A stretch of DNA of 42,845 bases, from the NCBI GenBank assembly GCA_965657195.1, contig CBFHNK010000008.1, forward strand, positions 1-42,845. Reading direction: 5' to 3'. Shown here one piece after another: positions 14,348 through 23,399 of this stretch. Under the pieces are notes generated by a model that was given only the letters and a program-made list of their open reading frames with translations, ran no database searches and was not told where the DNA came from. Each line of letters starts with the position of its first letter. Within the stretch, counting starts at the first letter, position 1. The translations under genes and the position numbers were made by a program. Source of the stretch: TMED14 sp965657195 (GTDB lineage: Bacteria > Bacteroidota > Bacteroidia > Flavobacteriales > Schleiferiaceae).

Positions 14348-16361
14348 GTGCGACGAGGTTGGCCAAAATTCGGTATGCTCCGGGCACGCCTGCGCGCCAT
14401 TGGCGGAACAAGGACAGCGCACAGTAGGTGACGCTTCCGTCGCCGTAGCGGGCCGTAATGAGCGCACCCTGAGCCAAAGGCTCGCCCGGGTCAGACCAAG
14501 CGATGAGCGGTGTGAACTCGGCGGGCCAGGTTTGGGCGAAGTAGAGTCCCCGTTCTTGAACCCAGCCATTGAAATCGCTCGCATCCAGCACATTGGGCGT
14601 CGTCATTAACGGGTGCTGGGGCGCCAAAAACTGCGGAACCGCATCTTCGCGCGTTACCCGCTGGCGGCCTAACGCAAAGGGCAACGGGCCCATTTGACTC
14701 GCCGTACGGTCGTTGCTTGCGGTCGCGTACTGCATGACGAGGCGGCCACCGTTGCGGATCCAGGGCTCGAGTACCGCATTCGCGCGGTCCATTCCGGGGG
14801 TTGCGTTGTAGGCACGGACTCCGGTAACCACCGCCGCAAGTCCGTCGAGGTCGGCCGCGGTCATGCTCAAGGGGTCGAGGCGGCGCACTGCAAACCCAAG
14901 CTGCGTGAGCGCAAGTGCAGCGTCGTCGCCGGCTCCCTCGATGACGCCCACCGTGGCGGTGGGCAGCGACATGGGCACAAAGCGCAGCGGAATTCCGCCA
15001 TCTACCCACACTTCGGTATGCGGAATGTGGTCGTAGCGCAGTTCGACAACGCGGCGCACCGGGTTGCCATCCATCGTGAATGTGAGCTCGCCATCGACCG
15101 GATTGCTTCCAGGCTCGAGGCGCACTGTGACGCCGTACTCGAGGGCGGAACCCGGTTGTGCCGTCCACTTTATGCGCTTGGCGCTGAGCAACTTCCACCC
15201 CTTGGGAACATGGACCTCCACGTCAAACGACGTAGCCAAGGCCCAGCGCGTGAACCGAACCTGAACATCGTACGGGCGCTTTGTCGTTGCAATCAAACTC
15301 GGCACATCCAACGCTACACTGAGGGGATCCGCTGGGATGCTTGGGCGGCGTAGCTCCCCCTTGACCCGGTCCGAAGTGACGTGCCATGCTTGCTGGAGCG
15401 GACTAGCTTCACGCTCGAGTCGCTGGCCAGGCGCCAGTAGTGCGCCGTCCACTGCTACGGACTCCCTGCCTTCATTGATGAAGACCTCTGTGCGCTTTAG
15501 CGCGATGCTGTCGCGTTCGGTGTACCATGGGCGGTCGGCTCGGACCTCGCGCCAAATGTGCATATCTTGCCTGAGGTTGGACGGCAACGAAGCCGTGAAA
15601 TCCACCGGAGTTCCTGCGAGCAACTGCAAAAACTCAGTCTTGTACCCATGCTCGTTCTCTGCGCCAAAACCTTGGGACTTGTGCATGCTGCGGGCCTCTG
15701 TTCCGATTTGAAGCACTGACTTGCCCAACGCCTCGTGGTAGCCACCAATCTGCAGGCGCACTAAGCTGTCGCTCAAGGACGCATTCTCGAGGTCCTTCGC
15801 CCACCACGTCGAGGTATTCCAGTACACGGCGCGCGGAGCCCAATCCCCGTTGCACATTCGGTCCCGCTGCAGGCGGGCAAAAAGATCCAAGGCCAACATC
15901 GCCGAGGCGGTATGGTGGCCGTGGCCGGCCCTCGAGTCGGGCGGAAAGCGCGTCACAATCACGTCGGGTCGAAATTCTGCGGCACGCGCAAACAACTCGC
16001 CCAGAATCTGTTCGCGATCCCAAATTGTAAACGTTTCCTCAGGATTCTTGCTGTACCCAAAATCGGGTGCTGACGTAAAGTACTGCTTTGCCCCATCAAT
16101 CTGTCGGGCTGCGCGAAGCTCCGCCTCGCGAATGGCGCCAAGCGCAGGACCTAATTCGGGGCCAATTAAGTTTTGGCCGCCTTCCCCGCGGGTGAGGCTC
16201 ACATAGGCGACATCTCGACCCTCTGCCCGCGACCAGTGCGCGATGAGCCGGGTATTTTCGTCGTCGGGGTGCGCCGCGACGTACAAAATGCGCTGCACAG
16301 GCTGGGCCGTTGCCGCAGTTAAGATGAGCGCCCACGCAAACATTAAACGATACTTGTGCAT
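14337..16361 (-). CDS. Secreted PIG-L family (LmbE-like) deacetylase
   Basis: The 674-aa product has a signal peptide (MHKYRLMFAWALILTAATAQ). Its N-terminal PIG-L/LmbE zinc de-N-acetylase domain carries the metal motif AAHPDDE (29-35) and the distal GHGHHTAS (146-153). PIG-L enzymes remove N-acetyl groups from amino sugars. The region after ~270 is beta-rich (NPVDGELTFTMDGNPV...), followed by a segment like a glutamine-amidotransferase-type Rossmann fold (VVTGVRAYNATPGMD, GGRLVMQYATASN). That order is seen in long Bacteroidota PIG-L proteins. The next gene, a symporter, overlaps by 11 bp, suggesting that it imports a product released by this enzyme (inference). It is divergent from the S8 protease, with 39 bp between starts. 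Confidence 0.88.
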   Translation of the reverse strand: MHKYRLMFAWALILTAATAQPVQRILYVAAHPDDENTRLIAHWSRAEGRDVAYVSLTRGEGGQNLIGPELGPALGAIREAELRAARQIDGAKQYFTSAPDFGYSKNPEETFTIWDREQILGELFARAAEFRPDVIVTRFPPDSRAGHGHHTASAMLALDLFARLQRDRMCNGDWAPRAVYWNTSTWWAKDLENASLSDSLVRLQIGGYHEALGKSVLQIGTEARSMHKSQGFGAENEHGYKTEFLQLLAGTPVDFTASLPSNLRQDMHIWREVRADRPWYTERDSIALKRTEVFINEGRESVAVDGALLAPGQRLEREASPLQQAWHVTSDRVKGELRRPSIPADPLSVALDVPSLIATTKRPYDVQVRFTRWALATSFDVEVHVPKGWKLLSAKRIKWTAQPGSALEYGVTVRLEPGSNPVDGELTFTMDGNPVRRVVELRYDHIPHTEVWVDGGIPLRFVPMSLPTATVGVIEGAGDDAALALTQLGFAVRRLDPLSMTAADLDGLAAVVTGVRAYNATPGMDRANAVLEPWIRNGGRLVMQYATASNDRTASQMGPLPFALGRQRVTREDAVPQFLAPQHPLMTTPNVLDASDFNGWVQERGLYFAQTWPAEFTPLIAWSDPGEPLAQGALITARYGDGSVTYCALSLFRQWRAGVPGAYRILANLVAHDR

Positions 16362-16400
16362 TCCGGTTCTAAATTGTGCCTCTTATTCCGTATTCAGCCG

Positions 16401-19400
16401 ATGAAATTACGCCTACTTGCCGTGGCCGCCGTGGTGGCCCTCCAACTTTCCGCTCAAACCGACGCCACAAAGCCTGCTCGGGTACTCCTGCAGTCTGGTG
16501 TTTACCAGCTCACTGAAGTTAATCTGAGTGCGCTTTCGAAGCCTCTAGCGGGCGAATCCCGCCAGCGCGTGGTGCGCGTATTCGCCTTTGCGCGTCCGCT
16601 GACCGAGCTCGAGTGGGCCAATTGGTCGGCGCGCGGAGCCGTGAACCACGGCTACCTCCCGCTCAACGCCTACCTCGTCGAGATTCCCGTCAACGCAACC
16701 CAAGCGTGGAACTATGCCGCCCAGCTTCCCCTTCGCGGCGCGGCTCCCTTTACCGGAGCCATGAAACTCAGTAGCACCCTTGCCAGTGGATCGTTCCCAG
16801 ACTACGCGTGGGTGGGCAGCGAGGTAGAATTGGTCGTGGTTCCGCTCGCGACCGCCTCAGGTGCAGCGCTCTCTGCCAACCTCGACCGCATCGGCACGGT
16901 CGTCGCCACCTCGGCGCACGGAATCAGTGTTCGGATCAACCCGAGTGACCTGCAGCGCGTTGCCGCGCTTCCCGAAGTGCAGTTTGTACAGCCTAAAGAG
17001 GCTCCGGGCGAGCCCGAAAACCTCATCGGAACCAAAAACCACCGAGCGACAGCGATCCGCGTACCCTTCCCCGGCGGACGCAACTACCGCGGCACCGGCG
17101 TAGTGGTCGGCCACGGCGACGACGGCGACATCGAGCCCCACGTCGACTTCAAGGGACGAATCACGGCCAACCTCAGCGGTCCCAGCCAAGGCGACCACGG
17201 CGACCACGTTGCGGGAACCATCATGGGCGCCGGCAACATCGACCCCGACGGGGAGGGCCAAGCTCCGGGCGCATCACTCGTGTACTACAGCTACCCTGGA
17301 AACCTCAACAGCGTCGATGCCCACTACACGACCTACGGGGTACGCGTTACAGCCAGCAGCTACTCCAACGGCTGCAATACAGGCTACACCTCGTTCACGC
17401 AGCAAGTCGACCAAGACATTGTGCAGAACTACCACCTCATGCACGTCTTTTCTGCCGGTAACAACGGAACCGCCAACTGCAACTACGGAGCCGGTTCAGG
17501 ATGGGGCAACATCACAGGTGGCCACAAACAAGGTAAAAACGTTATTGCCGTGGCCAACGTACAAGCCAACGACGCCATTGCCAGCTCAAGCAGCCGCGGC
17601 CCCGCCCACGACGGCCGCATTAAGCCCGACGTGTCGGCACTCGGAACCAACGTCTACTCCTGCGTTTCGCCCAACGGATACGGATTCAAAACCGGAACCT
17701 CAATGGCCTGTCCCGGAACCGCCGGCGTACTTGCGCAACTCTACGACGCCTACCGCCAAACGCACGGCGGCCAAGACCCCCACGGCGGACTCATGAAGGC
17801 CATTCTCATGAATACCGCCGACGACCTCGGTCAAAACGGACCCGACTTCATCTACGGCTACGGCCGAATGAACGCGCTGCGCGCCGCCCGTACCATCGAA
17901 CAAAACCACTTCGTACGCGACACCCTGGCCCAGGGCGGAACCGACACCATCCGCATCAGCATCCCCTCAGGGCAGCAGGTGCTGCGCGTGATGCTCCACT
18001 GGACCGACCCCGCCGCCACATTGAATGCCGGCCGCGCCCTGGTGAACGACCTCGATGGCCAACTCAAGCAAGGTGCCTCATCGTGGCTGCCATGGGTCCT
18101 CAACCCCACCCCAACTGCTGCCGCACTCAACAGCCCCGCCGTACAAGCGGTGGACAGCCTCAACACCGCCGAGCAGTTTGAAGTCCTCAACCCCGCTGCA
18201 GGCGACTACGACCTCATTGTGTCGGGGAGCATCGCCCAAGGCGGAACCCAAGAGTACTGGGTCACCTGGACTACGTTGGCCGCCGACGTCGAACTGACCT
18301 ACCCCATTGGAGGCGAGGTCCTGGTTCCGGGCCAAATAACGCCGGTGCGTTGGGATGCCGAGCCCAACGGAAGCCCCTACCAGCTCAGCTACTCGCAAGA
18401 CAACGGCGCGACGTGGGTGAGCATTGCCAACCCGGGCGCGACGGCGACTCAGGCCAACTGGCAGGTTCCGACCGGCGTCAACGACCAGATGTGGCTGCGC
18501 CTCACGCGCGGCACCCAAGGCGACACCACTAACTACGTGATGAGCCGTGTGGGCGTGCCCACCAACCTCAACCACCAGTGGACCTGCCCGGACTCGTTCC
18601 GCGTCACGTGGTCGCCGGTTCCGGGTGCGGCGGGCTATGTCGTTTACAAACTCGGTCCTCAGTACATGGATTCGGTCGGAACCACGACCAGCACCGCATT
18701 CGTATTCACTGGAAGCAACCCCAACTCCGCCGAATGGGTGAGTGTGGCCGCGCTGACCCCGGCGGGACGCGCCGGCAAGCGCGCCGTAGCAATCGAGAAG
18801 CCCGCGGGAATCCAGGGTTGCCTCGTCACCAACGACGCCGCACTGACCGCGGTGCTTAACCCCGTGGGACGCATGCCCGACTGCCAGCCCGTGGGAGGTC
18901 TACCCGTAGAGGTCCGCGTCCTTAATCCCGCGACGACGCCGTTGACGAGTGTCCCCATTGCCTTCCAGCTCGGAAGCGGCAGCATCCAGCGCGATACCCT
19001 CAGCGTCAACCTCAACCCCGGCCAAAGCTCGGTAGCCACCTTAACGGGCACGGTGAGTGCATCGACCGCGGGCACCTACGCACTGCGTGTGTGGACCGAG
19101 CTCACTGGTGACCAAAATCCCTACAACGACACCCTCGTGCAATCGTTCACGGTGGTCGCCAGCGGCACCCCATCAAGCCTGCCCTTCGCCCAAAACTTCG
19201 ACACCTTTGGCAACTGCCCCACCACGGCTAACTGCGGAACCACCGCGTGCTCCCTGAGTGCAGGCTGGGTGAACGCCACCAACGGAAGCGAAGACATTCA
19301 CGACTGGCGCACCAACGCCAACACGACACCCACGTCAAGCACGGGACCTACCGGCGGTTCCAACGGCGGCGGCGCAAACGACCGATACCTCTACCTCGAG

Positions 19401-21260
19401 TCGTCGAGCTGCACCAACTCTGAAGCGCTGCTCTACAGCCCCTGCATCGACTTGACCAACGCGAGCTTGCCCCAGCTCACCTTCTCGGCGCACATGCTCG
19501 GGAACGGCCAAGGCGAACTTCACGTCGACGTGCTTTCAGGTGGCCGCTGGACTCTTGATGCCATCGCCCCCATCATGGGCAACCAAGGCAGCAACTGGCT
19601 GACCATTAACGCCTCCCTGGTTCCGTACATCGGGGGTAATGTGGTGCTTCGCTTTCGCGGAATCACTGGCAACGCCGCCTCAAGCGACATCGCCATCGAC
19701 GGAATCAGCATCAGCGAAGTGACCTCCTCACCAGCAGCAGCAGTGCAGCTTCCTTCGGCTGCTCCGTGCCTTGGCCAAGTCGTGCAGTTGTTCGACCAGT
19801 CGAGCAACAGCCCGTCGGGTTGGCGCTGGGTCATTACTCCGCGCAGCGGCGTGACGTTCACCAACGGAACCGATTCGACCAGCCAAAACCCTTGGGTCAG
19901 CTTCACGACTCTGGCCCCATTCAACGTCCAGCTCATCGCGAGTAACAGCTTTGGATCAGACACCGCCACGGGTTCAATCACCCTGACGGCCGGCGCCCCA
20001 CTGCCCTTCGCCGAGCCCTTTGCCCCTGGCCTGCCCCTCGGGTGGTCGGTGGACAACCCCGACAACGGACTCACGTGGGCGGTTGCAAACAGCATCGGCA
20101 TCACCGGAACCACCACCAACTCGATGACGATCAACTTCTTCAACTACAACAATGCACCTCAAGAAGACGGGCTGATTACGCCGAGTATTGACTTGAGCGG
20201 AACCACCCTGCCCTTCCTCGTCTTTGACGTGGCCTACGCACCCTACGACCCCGTCAACTACGTCGACGGACTGCGTGTGGAGTACAGCACGAACTGTGGT
20301 TCGAGCTGGCAGCCCACTGGGTACTTGAAGTCAGGGACAACCCTTGCCACCAAAGCCTCACAAACCACTAACTTCCTTCCGTCGCTTGCGAGCCACTGGC
20401 GCCGCGACAGCATTGCGCTGCCGGCCGGAATTTCAGGCCCGAGCGTGAAGTTCCGATTCGTCGGCATCAACGGCTACGGCAACAACCTGTACGTGGACAA
20501 CGTCCAGGTCTACGACTTGGGTGCCTCGGCTCCGGTCGCTGTGGCCAGTGCGAGCGTGAGCGACAGCACCTGTGTGCTCGACACGGTTCTCTTCACCGCC
20601 GTCAATCCCGGAACCGCCTTGGCGCAGTGGAACTTTGGCTTGGGCTCGGTACCGAGCGTCGCAAGTGGTCCCGGACCGCACTCGGTCTACTACTTCTCTC
20701 CGGGTAGCAAGACCATCGTGCTCAGCCTTAACGGCTCGGGCGGAACCGATTCCGACACCCTCACCCTCACCAGCTTCCCGCAAACCGCGGCAAACTGGAC
20801 CTACCGGACCGATACCGCCTTCACCTTCTGGGGCCAGGCGACGGCCGTTCAGGGCGTAGGCCTCAACTACCTCTGGAACTTTGGCGACGGAACCACCGCG
20901 ACCACTGCCATCGGGCGCCACACCTACACCGCGGCGGGTACCTACCCCGTCTCGCTTACCGTGAGCGGAGCCTGCGGCAGCATCGTACTCGCCGATACCG
21001 TTACCATCAGTTCGATTGGTCTGGATGAAACCGGCTTGCGCTGGACTCTTTCACCCAACCCCACCGAGGGATTCCTCAGTGTTCAGGGTGATCAGATGCC
21101 TGACGGATTCCGAATCACCGACCTCGCGGGACGCACACTTGCTAATGGCCCGTGGCCAACGGGCAACCGCCTCGACCTGCGCGGACTCGCTGCGGGAACC
21201 TACATCGTAGAACTTCAGCGTGGCGCACAAACGGAACGAAACGCTGTAGTGAAGCGATAA
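16401..21260 (+). CDS. T9SS-exported S8 (subtilisin-like) serine protease
   Basis: This 1619-aa secreted protein starts with the signal MKLRLLAVAAVVALQLSAQ; the ATG at 16401 gives a clean signal, unlike the 15-residue-longer frame. A prodomain precedes the S8 catalytic domain (about 205-510). Its Asp lies in GHGDDGDI (D240 likely), His266 in GDHGDHVAGTIMG (HGDH instead of the usual HGTH) and Ser434 in GTSMACPGTAG. Next come a beta domain (about 515-640), a fibronectin-III-like module (about 718-800), a CARDB-like region, two choice-of-anchor/MAM-like modules (about 930-1110 and 1205-1375), a PKD domain (YLWNFGDGTT, about 1470-1535) and a T9SS type A sorting domain (SPNPTEGFLSVQG...GTYIVELQRG, about 1549-1619). 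It probably degrades extracellular protein at the cell surface. Confidence 0.93.
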   Translation: MKLRLLAVAAVVALQLSAQTDATKPARVLLQSGVYQLTEVNLSALSKPLAGESRQRVVRVFAFARPLTELEWANWSARGAVNHGYLPLNAYLVEIPVNATQAWNYAAQLPLRGAAPFTGAMKLSSTLASGSFPDYAWVGSEVELVVVPLATASGAALSANLDRIGTVVATSAHGISVRINPSDLQRVAALPEVQFVQPKEAPGEPENLIGTKNHRATAIRVPFPGGRNYRGTGVVVGHGDDGDIEPHVDFKGRITANLSGPSQGDHGDHVAGTIMGAGNIDPDGEGQAPGASLVYYSYPGNLNSVDAHYTTYGVRVTASSYSNGCNTGYTSFTQQVDQDIVQNYHLMHVFSAGNNGTANCNYGAGSGWGNITGGHKQGKNVIAVANVQANDAIASSSSRGPAHDGRIKPDVSALGTNVYSCVSPNGYGFKTGTSMACPGTAGVLAQLYDAYRQTHGGQDPHGGLMKAILMNTADDLGQNGPDFIYGYGRMNALRAARTIEQNHFVRDTLAQGGTDTIRISIPSGQQVLRVMLHWTDPAATLNAGRALVNDLDGQLKQGASSWLPWVLNPTPTAAALNSPAVQAVDSLNTAEQFEVLNPAAGDYDLIVSGSIAQGGTQEYWVTWTTLAADVELTYPIGGEVLVPGQITPVRWDAEPNGSPYQLSYSQDNGATWVSIANPGATATQANWQVPTGVNDQMWLRLTRGTQGDTTNYVMSRVGVPTNLNHQWTCPDSFRVTWSPVPGAAGYVVYKLGPQYMDSVGTTTSTAFVFTGSNPNSAEWVSVAALTPAGRAGKRAVAIEKPAGIQGCLVTNDAALTAVLNPVGRMPDCQPVGGLPVEVRVLNPATTPLTSVPIAFQLGSGSIQRDTLSVNLNPGQSSVATLTGTVSASTAGTYALRVWTELTGDQNPYNDTLVQSFTVVASGTPSSLPFAQNFDTFGNCPTTANCGTTACSLSAGWVNATNGSEDIHDWRTNANTTPTSSTGPTGGSNGGGANDRYLYLESSSCTNSEALLYSPCIDLTNASLPQLTFSAHMLGNGQGELHVDVLSGGRWTLDAIAPIMGNQGSNWLTINASLVPYIGGNVVLRFRGITGNAASSDIAIDGISISEVTSSPAAAVQLPSAAPCLGQVVQLFDQSSNSPSGWRWVITPRSGVTFTNGTDSTSQNPWVSFTTLAPFNVQLIASNSFGSDTATGSITLTAGAPLPFAEPFAPGLPLGWSVDNPDNGLTWAVANSIGITGTTTNSMTINFFNYNNAPQEDGLITPSIDLSGTTLPFLVFDVAYAPYDPVNYVDGLRVEYSTNCGSSWQPTGYLKSGTTLATKASQTTNFLPSLASHWRRDSIALPAGISGPSVKFRFVGINGYGNNLYVDNVQVYDLGASAPVAVASASVSDSTCVLDTVLFTAVNPGTALAQWNFGLGSVPSVASGPGPHSVYYFSPGSKTIVLSLNGSGGTDSDTLTLTSFPQTAANWTYRTDTAFTFWGQATAVQGVGLNYLWNFGDGTTATTAIGRHTYTAAGTYPVSLTVSGACGSIVLADTVTISSIGLDETGLRWTLSPNPTEGFLSVQGDQMPDGFRITDLAGRTLANGPWPTGNRLDLRGLAAGTYIVELQRGAQTERNAVVKR

Positions 21261-21280
21261 ACCAGAAACCAGCAACCAGC

Positions 21281-21309
21281 AACCAGAAACTAGAAACTAG
21301 TTTCTGGTT
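21281..21309. terminator. Perfect 13-bp inverted repeat at the S8 protease / symporter convergence
   Basis: AACCAGAAACTAG (21281-21293), loop AAA, then CTAGTTTCTGGTT (21297-21309). It follows direct AACCAG-AAACCAGC repeats (21260-21290) and overlaps the symporter stop codon. It probably acts as a two-way terminator and belongs to the dispersed CCAGCAAC/CCAGAAAC repeat family of this window. Confidence 0.7.
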
Positions 21310-22744
21310 ACTTGTTTTTGGGGCCCAACGCCAAGAGAAGCGCGGTGATCAAGCCGTTCAGCAGGATCAGTTCGAATCCGAAGGTGTAGCCCAAGAACTT
21401 AGGGGCAGCCCAACTCGCGGCATACGTAAGCAGCGGGCTGGACACCGCGGCCCAGGGGATCCAGCGAGATGAAGGCTTCACCGAGGTCAGCTGGCCAAGG
21501 GCAAAAAGCCCCAAGAGTGGCCCGTAGGTATAGCCGGCGGCAGTAAAGATGGTCTTGATGATGCTGGGATCGGCGAATGGTTCAATACCGATGATGAGCA
21601 GGCCAACGGCGACGGTCATTCCGATGTGGACACGGCGGCGCAGGCGTTCTGCACGCACTGAATCCATGCGTTCAACCCCTAAAATATCCACAGAGAATGA
21701 GGTGGTCAGCGCGGTAAGCGCGGAATCCGCACTCGAATAGGCCGCGGCGACCAATCCGAGCACAAAGAGCACGGCGACGGCTGCGGGCATTCCCGGCGAC
21801 ATCGCGACCGCGGCAAACAGTCCGTCGCCTGAAGCGTCGATTCCGACGGATCCCGCATAGCGGTAAAGCACTACGCCAAGCGCCAAAAACAGCAGATTCA
21901 CAAAGACAAGCACCGCACTAAAGACCATCATATTGAGTTGGGCTTCGCGCAGGTTGCGGCACGTCAAGTTTTTTTGCATCATATCCTGGTCCAAGCCGGT
22001 CATGGTGATGGTGATAAACATTCCGCCGAGAAACTGCTTCCAAAAGTTCCGCCCGTCAGAGGCATCGGGAAAGAACCACTGCGACTCGGGTTGCGCCCAG
22101 AGCCAATCCCATGCGTGGTCTACCCCCAGCCTACCCAAGAGCACGACCAGCACCCAAATGAGTACGCCGAGCATGGCCGCCGTTTGTAGGGTGTCGGTGA
22201 ACACGACGGTGCGGATTCCGCCGCGGTGGGTATACAGCCAAATCAAGGCGAGGACCGCCACCACGGTGGCTCCGAAGGGAAGCCCGAAGGGTTCCGCCAC
22301 GAGGTCGTGCAAAATGGTAGCCACCAAAAACAGACGAAGCGACGAGCCCACCCAGCGGGAGAGCAAGAAAAACCAGGCTCCGGTGCGGTAGGCCGACACA
22401 CCAAAGCGCTGGTCGAGGTATCCGTAGATGGTAGTTGTGGCCGTGCGGTAGTAGAGCGGTAAGAGCACAAACGCCACGACGGCATAGCCCGCCACATAGC
22501 CCAATACCATTTGGAGGTAGCTGAACTGCGCGGTACTGACCCAGCCCGGAACCGAGACGAAGGTTACACCGCTCAGCGAGGCGCCGATCATTCCGAAGCT
22601 GACGAGCCACCACGGGCTTTGGCGTCCGCCGGTAAAAAACTGGTCGTTGCCTTCGTGGCGCCGAGCCGCCCAGCGGGCCACCGCGACGAGGAGTGCAAAG
22701 TAGCCCGCGAGCACCGCGAGCACGAGGTAGGGTCCGTTCATCAT
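21308..22744 (-). CDS. Sodium:solute symporter (SSS/SLC5 family)
   Basis: This 478-aa inner-membrane Na+/solute symporter begins MMNGPYLVLAVLAGYFALLV. SSS landmarks include DQFFTGGRQSPWWLVSFGMIGASLSGVTF (about 33-61), the QFSYLQMVLGYVAGY span, WLYTHRGGIRTVVFTDTLQT, MFITITMTGLDQDMMQKNLTC and the late AAYSSADSALTALTTSFSVD sodium-site helix. The protein differs from the other symporter of the window and lacks its charged insertion. The start could be 22744 or 22741 (consecutive ATGs). On the minus strand a near-consensus -7 box, CATCTTTG, ends 5 nt before the first ATG. The substrate is unknown; the recR gene is divergent. Confidence 0.92.
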   Translation of the reverse strand: MMNGPYLVLAVLAGYFALLVAVARWAARRHEGNDQFFTGGRQSPWWLVSFGMIGASLSGVTFVSVPGWVSTAQFSYLQMVLGYVAGYAVVAFVLLPLYYRTATTTIYGYLDQRFGVSAYRTGAWFFLLSRWVGSSLRLFLVATILHDLVAEPFGLPFGATVVAVLALIWLYTHRGGIRTVVFTDTLQTAAMLGVLIWVLVVLLGRLGVDHAWDWLWAQPESQWFFPDASDGRNFWKQFLGGMFITITMTGLDQDMMQKNLTCRNLREAQLNMMVFSAVLVFVNLLFLALGVVLYRYAGSVGIDASGDGLFAAVAMSPGMPAAVAVLFVLGLVAAAYSSADSALTALTTSFSVDILGVERMDSVRAERLRRRVHIGMTVAVGLLIIGIEPFADPSIIKTIFTAAGYTYGPLLGLFALGQLTSVKPSSRWIPWAAVSSPLLTYAASWAAPKFLGYTFGFELILLNGLITALLLALGPKNK

Positions 22745-22768
22745 CGGCACAAAGATGCCGTATTTTTG
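22745..22768. promoter_or_regulatory. Compact divergent promoter for symporter and recR
   Basis: Only 28 bp separate the two starts. On the plus strand TATTTTTG (22761-22768) is 4 nt from the recR ATG. On the minus strand CATCTTTG (one mismatch) lies 5 nt from the symporter ATG. CGGCA (22745-22749) and TGCCG (22756-22760) form an inverted repeat over the minus-strand box. Confidence 0.6.
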
Positions 22769-22772
22769 GACG

Positions 22773-23390
22773 ATGGAACTTCCTTCAGCAGCCTTAGAGC
22801 GCGCGGTGAGCGAATTGGCGCGGCTTCCGGGCATTGGACGAAGGTCCGCACTGCGGCTCGCGCTGCATTTAATCCAGCAGGGCGACGACCGAATGCTGCA
22901 GCTGGCCGACGCGATTCACAACCTCGCCGAACAGACCACGCTCTGCAGCCAGTGCCATTCACTCAGTGATACGCAAATCTGTAGCATTTGTGCGGACGGA
23001 CGGCGCGATGCACAGACGCTTTGCGTGGTTGAAGACGTCCGCGACGTGCTCGCCCTTGAAAACACCCAGGCCTTTCGGGGCCGCTACCACGTGCTGGGCG
23101 GACTCATTTCGCCCATGGACGGAATGGGGCCCGGCGACCTCAGCATCGACCACCTTGTCGAGCGCGTTGCGGCCGAAGGCATCACTGAGGTTTTGTTTGC
23201 GCTTAGCACCACGATGGAAGGCGACACAACGGCCTTTTACCTCTACCGCCGCCTTCAGCCCCTGGGAGTCAACCTTACGGTGATGGCGCGCGGGCTCCCC
23301 GTCGGAGACGCCCTTGAATACGCCGACGAGCGCACCCTGAGTCGGGCCGTCGAGCAGCGCGTCCCCTACGAGCAAACGATTAAAGGCTAA
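22773..23390 (+). CDS. recR: Recombination mediator protein RecR
   Basis: RecR acts with RecO and RecF to load RecA at single-strand gaps, forming a DNA-clamping ring. The 205-aa product has the usual length and layout: a helix-hairpin-helix (LARLPGIGRRSALRLALHL, about 15-33), a four-cysteine zinc finger (C58, C61, C70, C73), a Toprim domain starting at LCVVEDVRDVLAL (about 83-95) with GLISPMDGMGPG, and a C-terminal Walker-like segment. The start M-E-L-P-S-A-A-L-E-R matches the family N terminus and follows a -7 box by 4 nt. The glycosyltransferase gene starts 9 nt downstream. Confidence 0.96.
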   Translation: MELPSAALERAVSELARLPGIGRRSALRLALHLIQQGDDRMLQLADAIHNLAEQTTLCSQCHSLSDTQICSICADGRRDAQTLCVVEDVRDVLALENTQAFRGRYHVLGGLISPMDGMGPGDLSIDHLVERVAAEGITEVLFALSTTMEGDTTAFYLYRRLQPLGVNLTVMARGLPVGDALEYADERTLSRAVEQRVPYEQTIKG

Positions 23391-23399
23391 CTTCACGCC

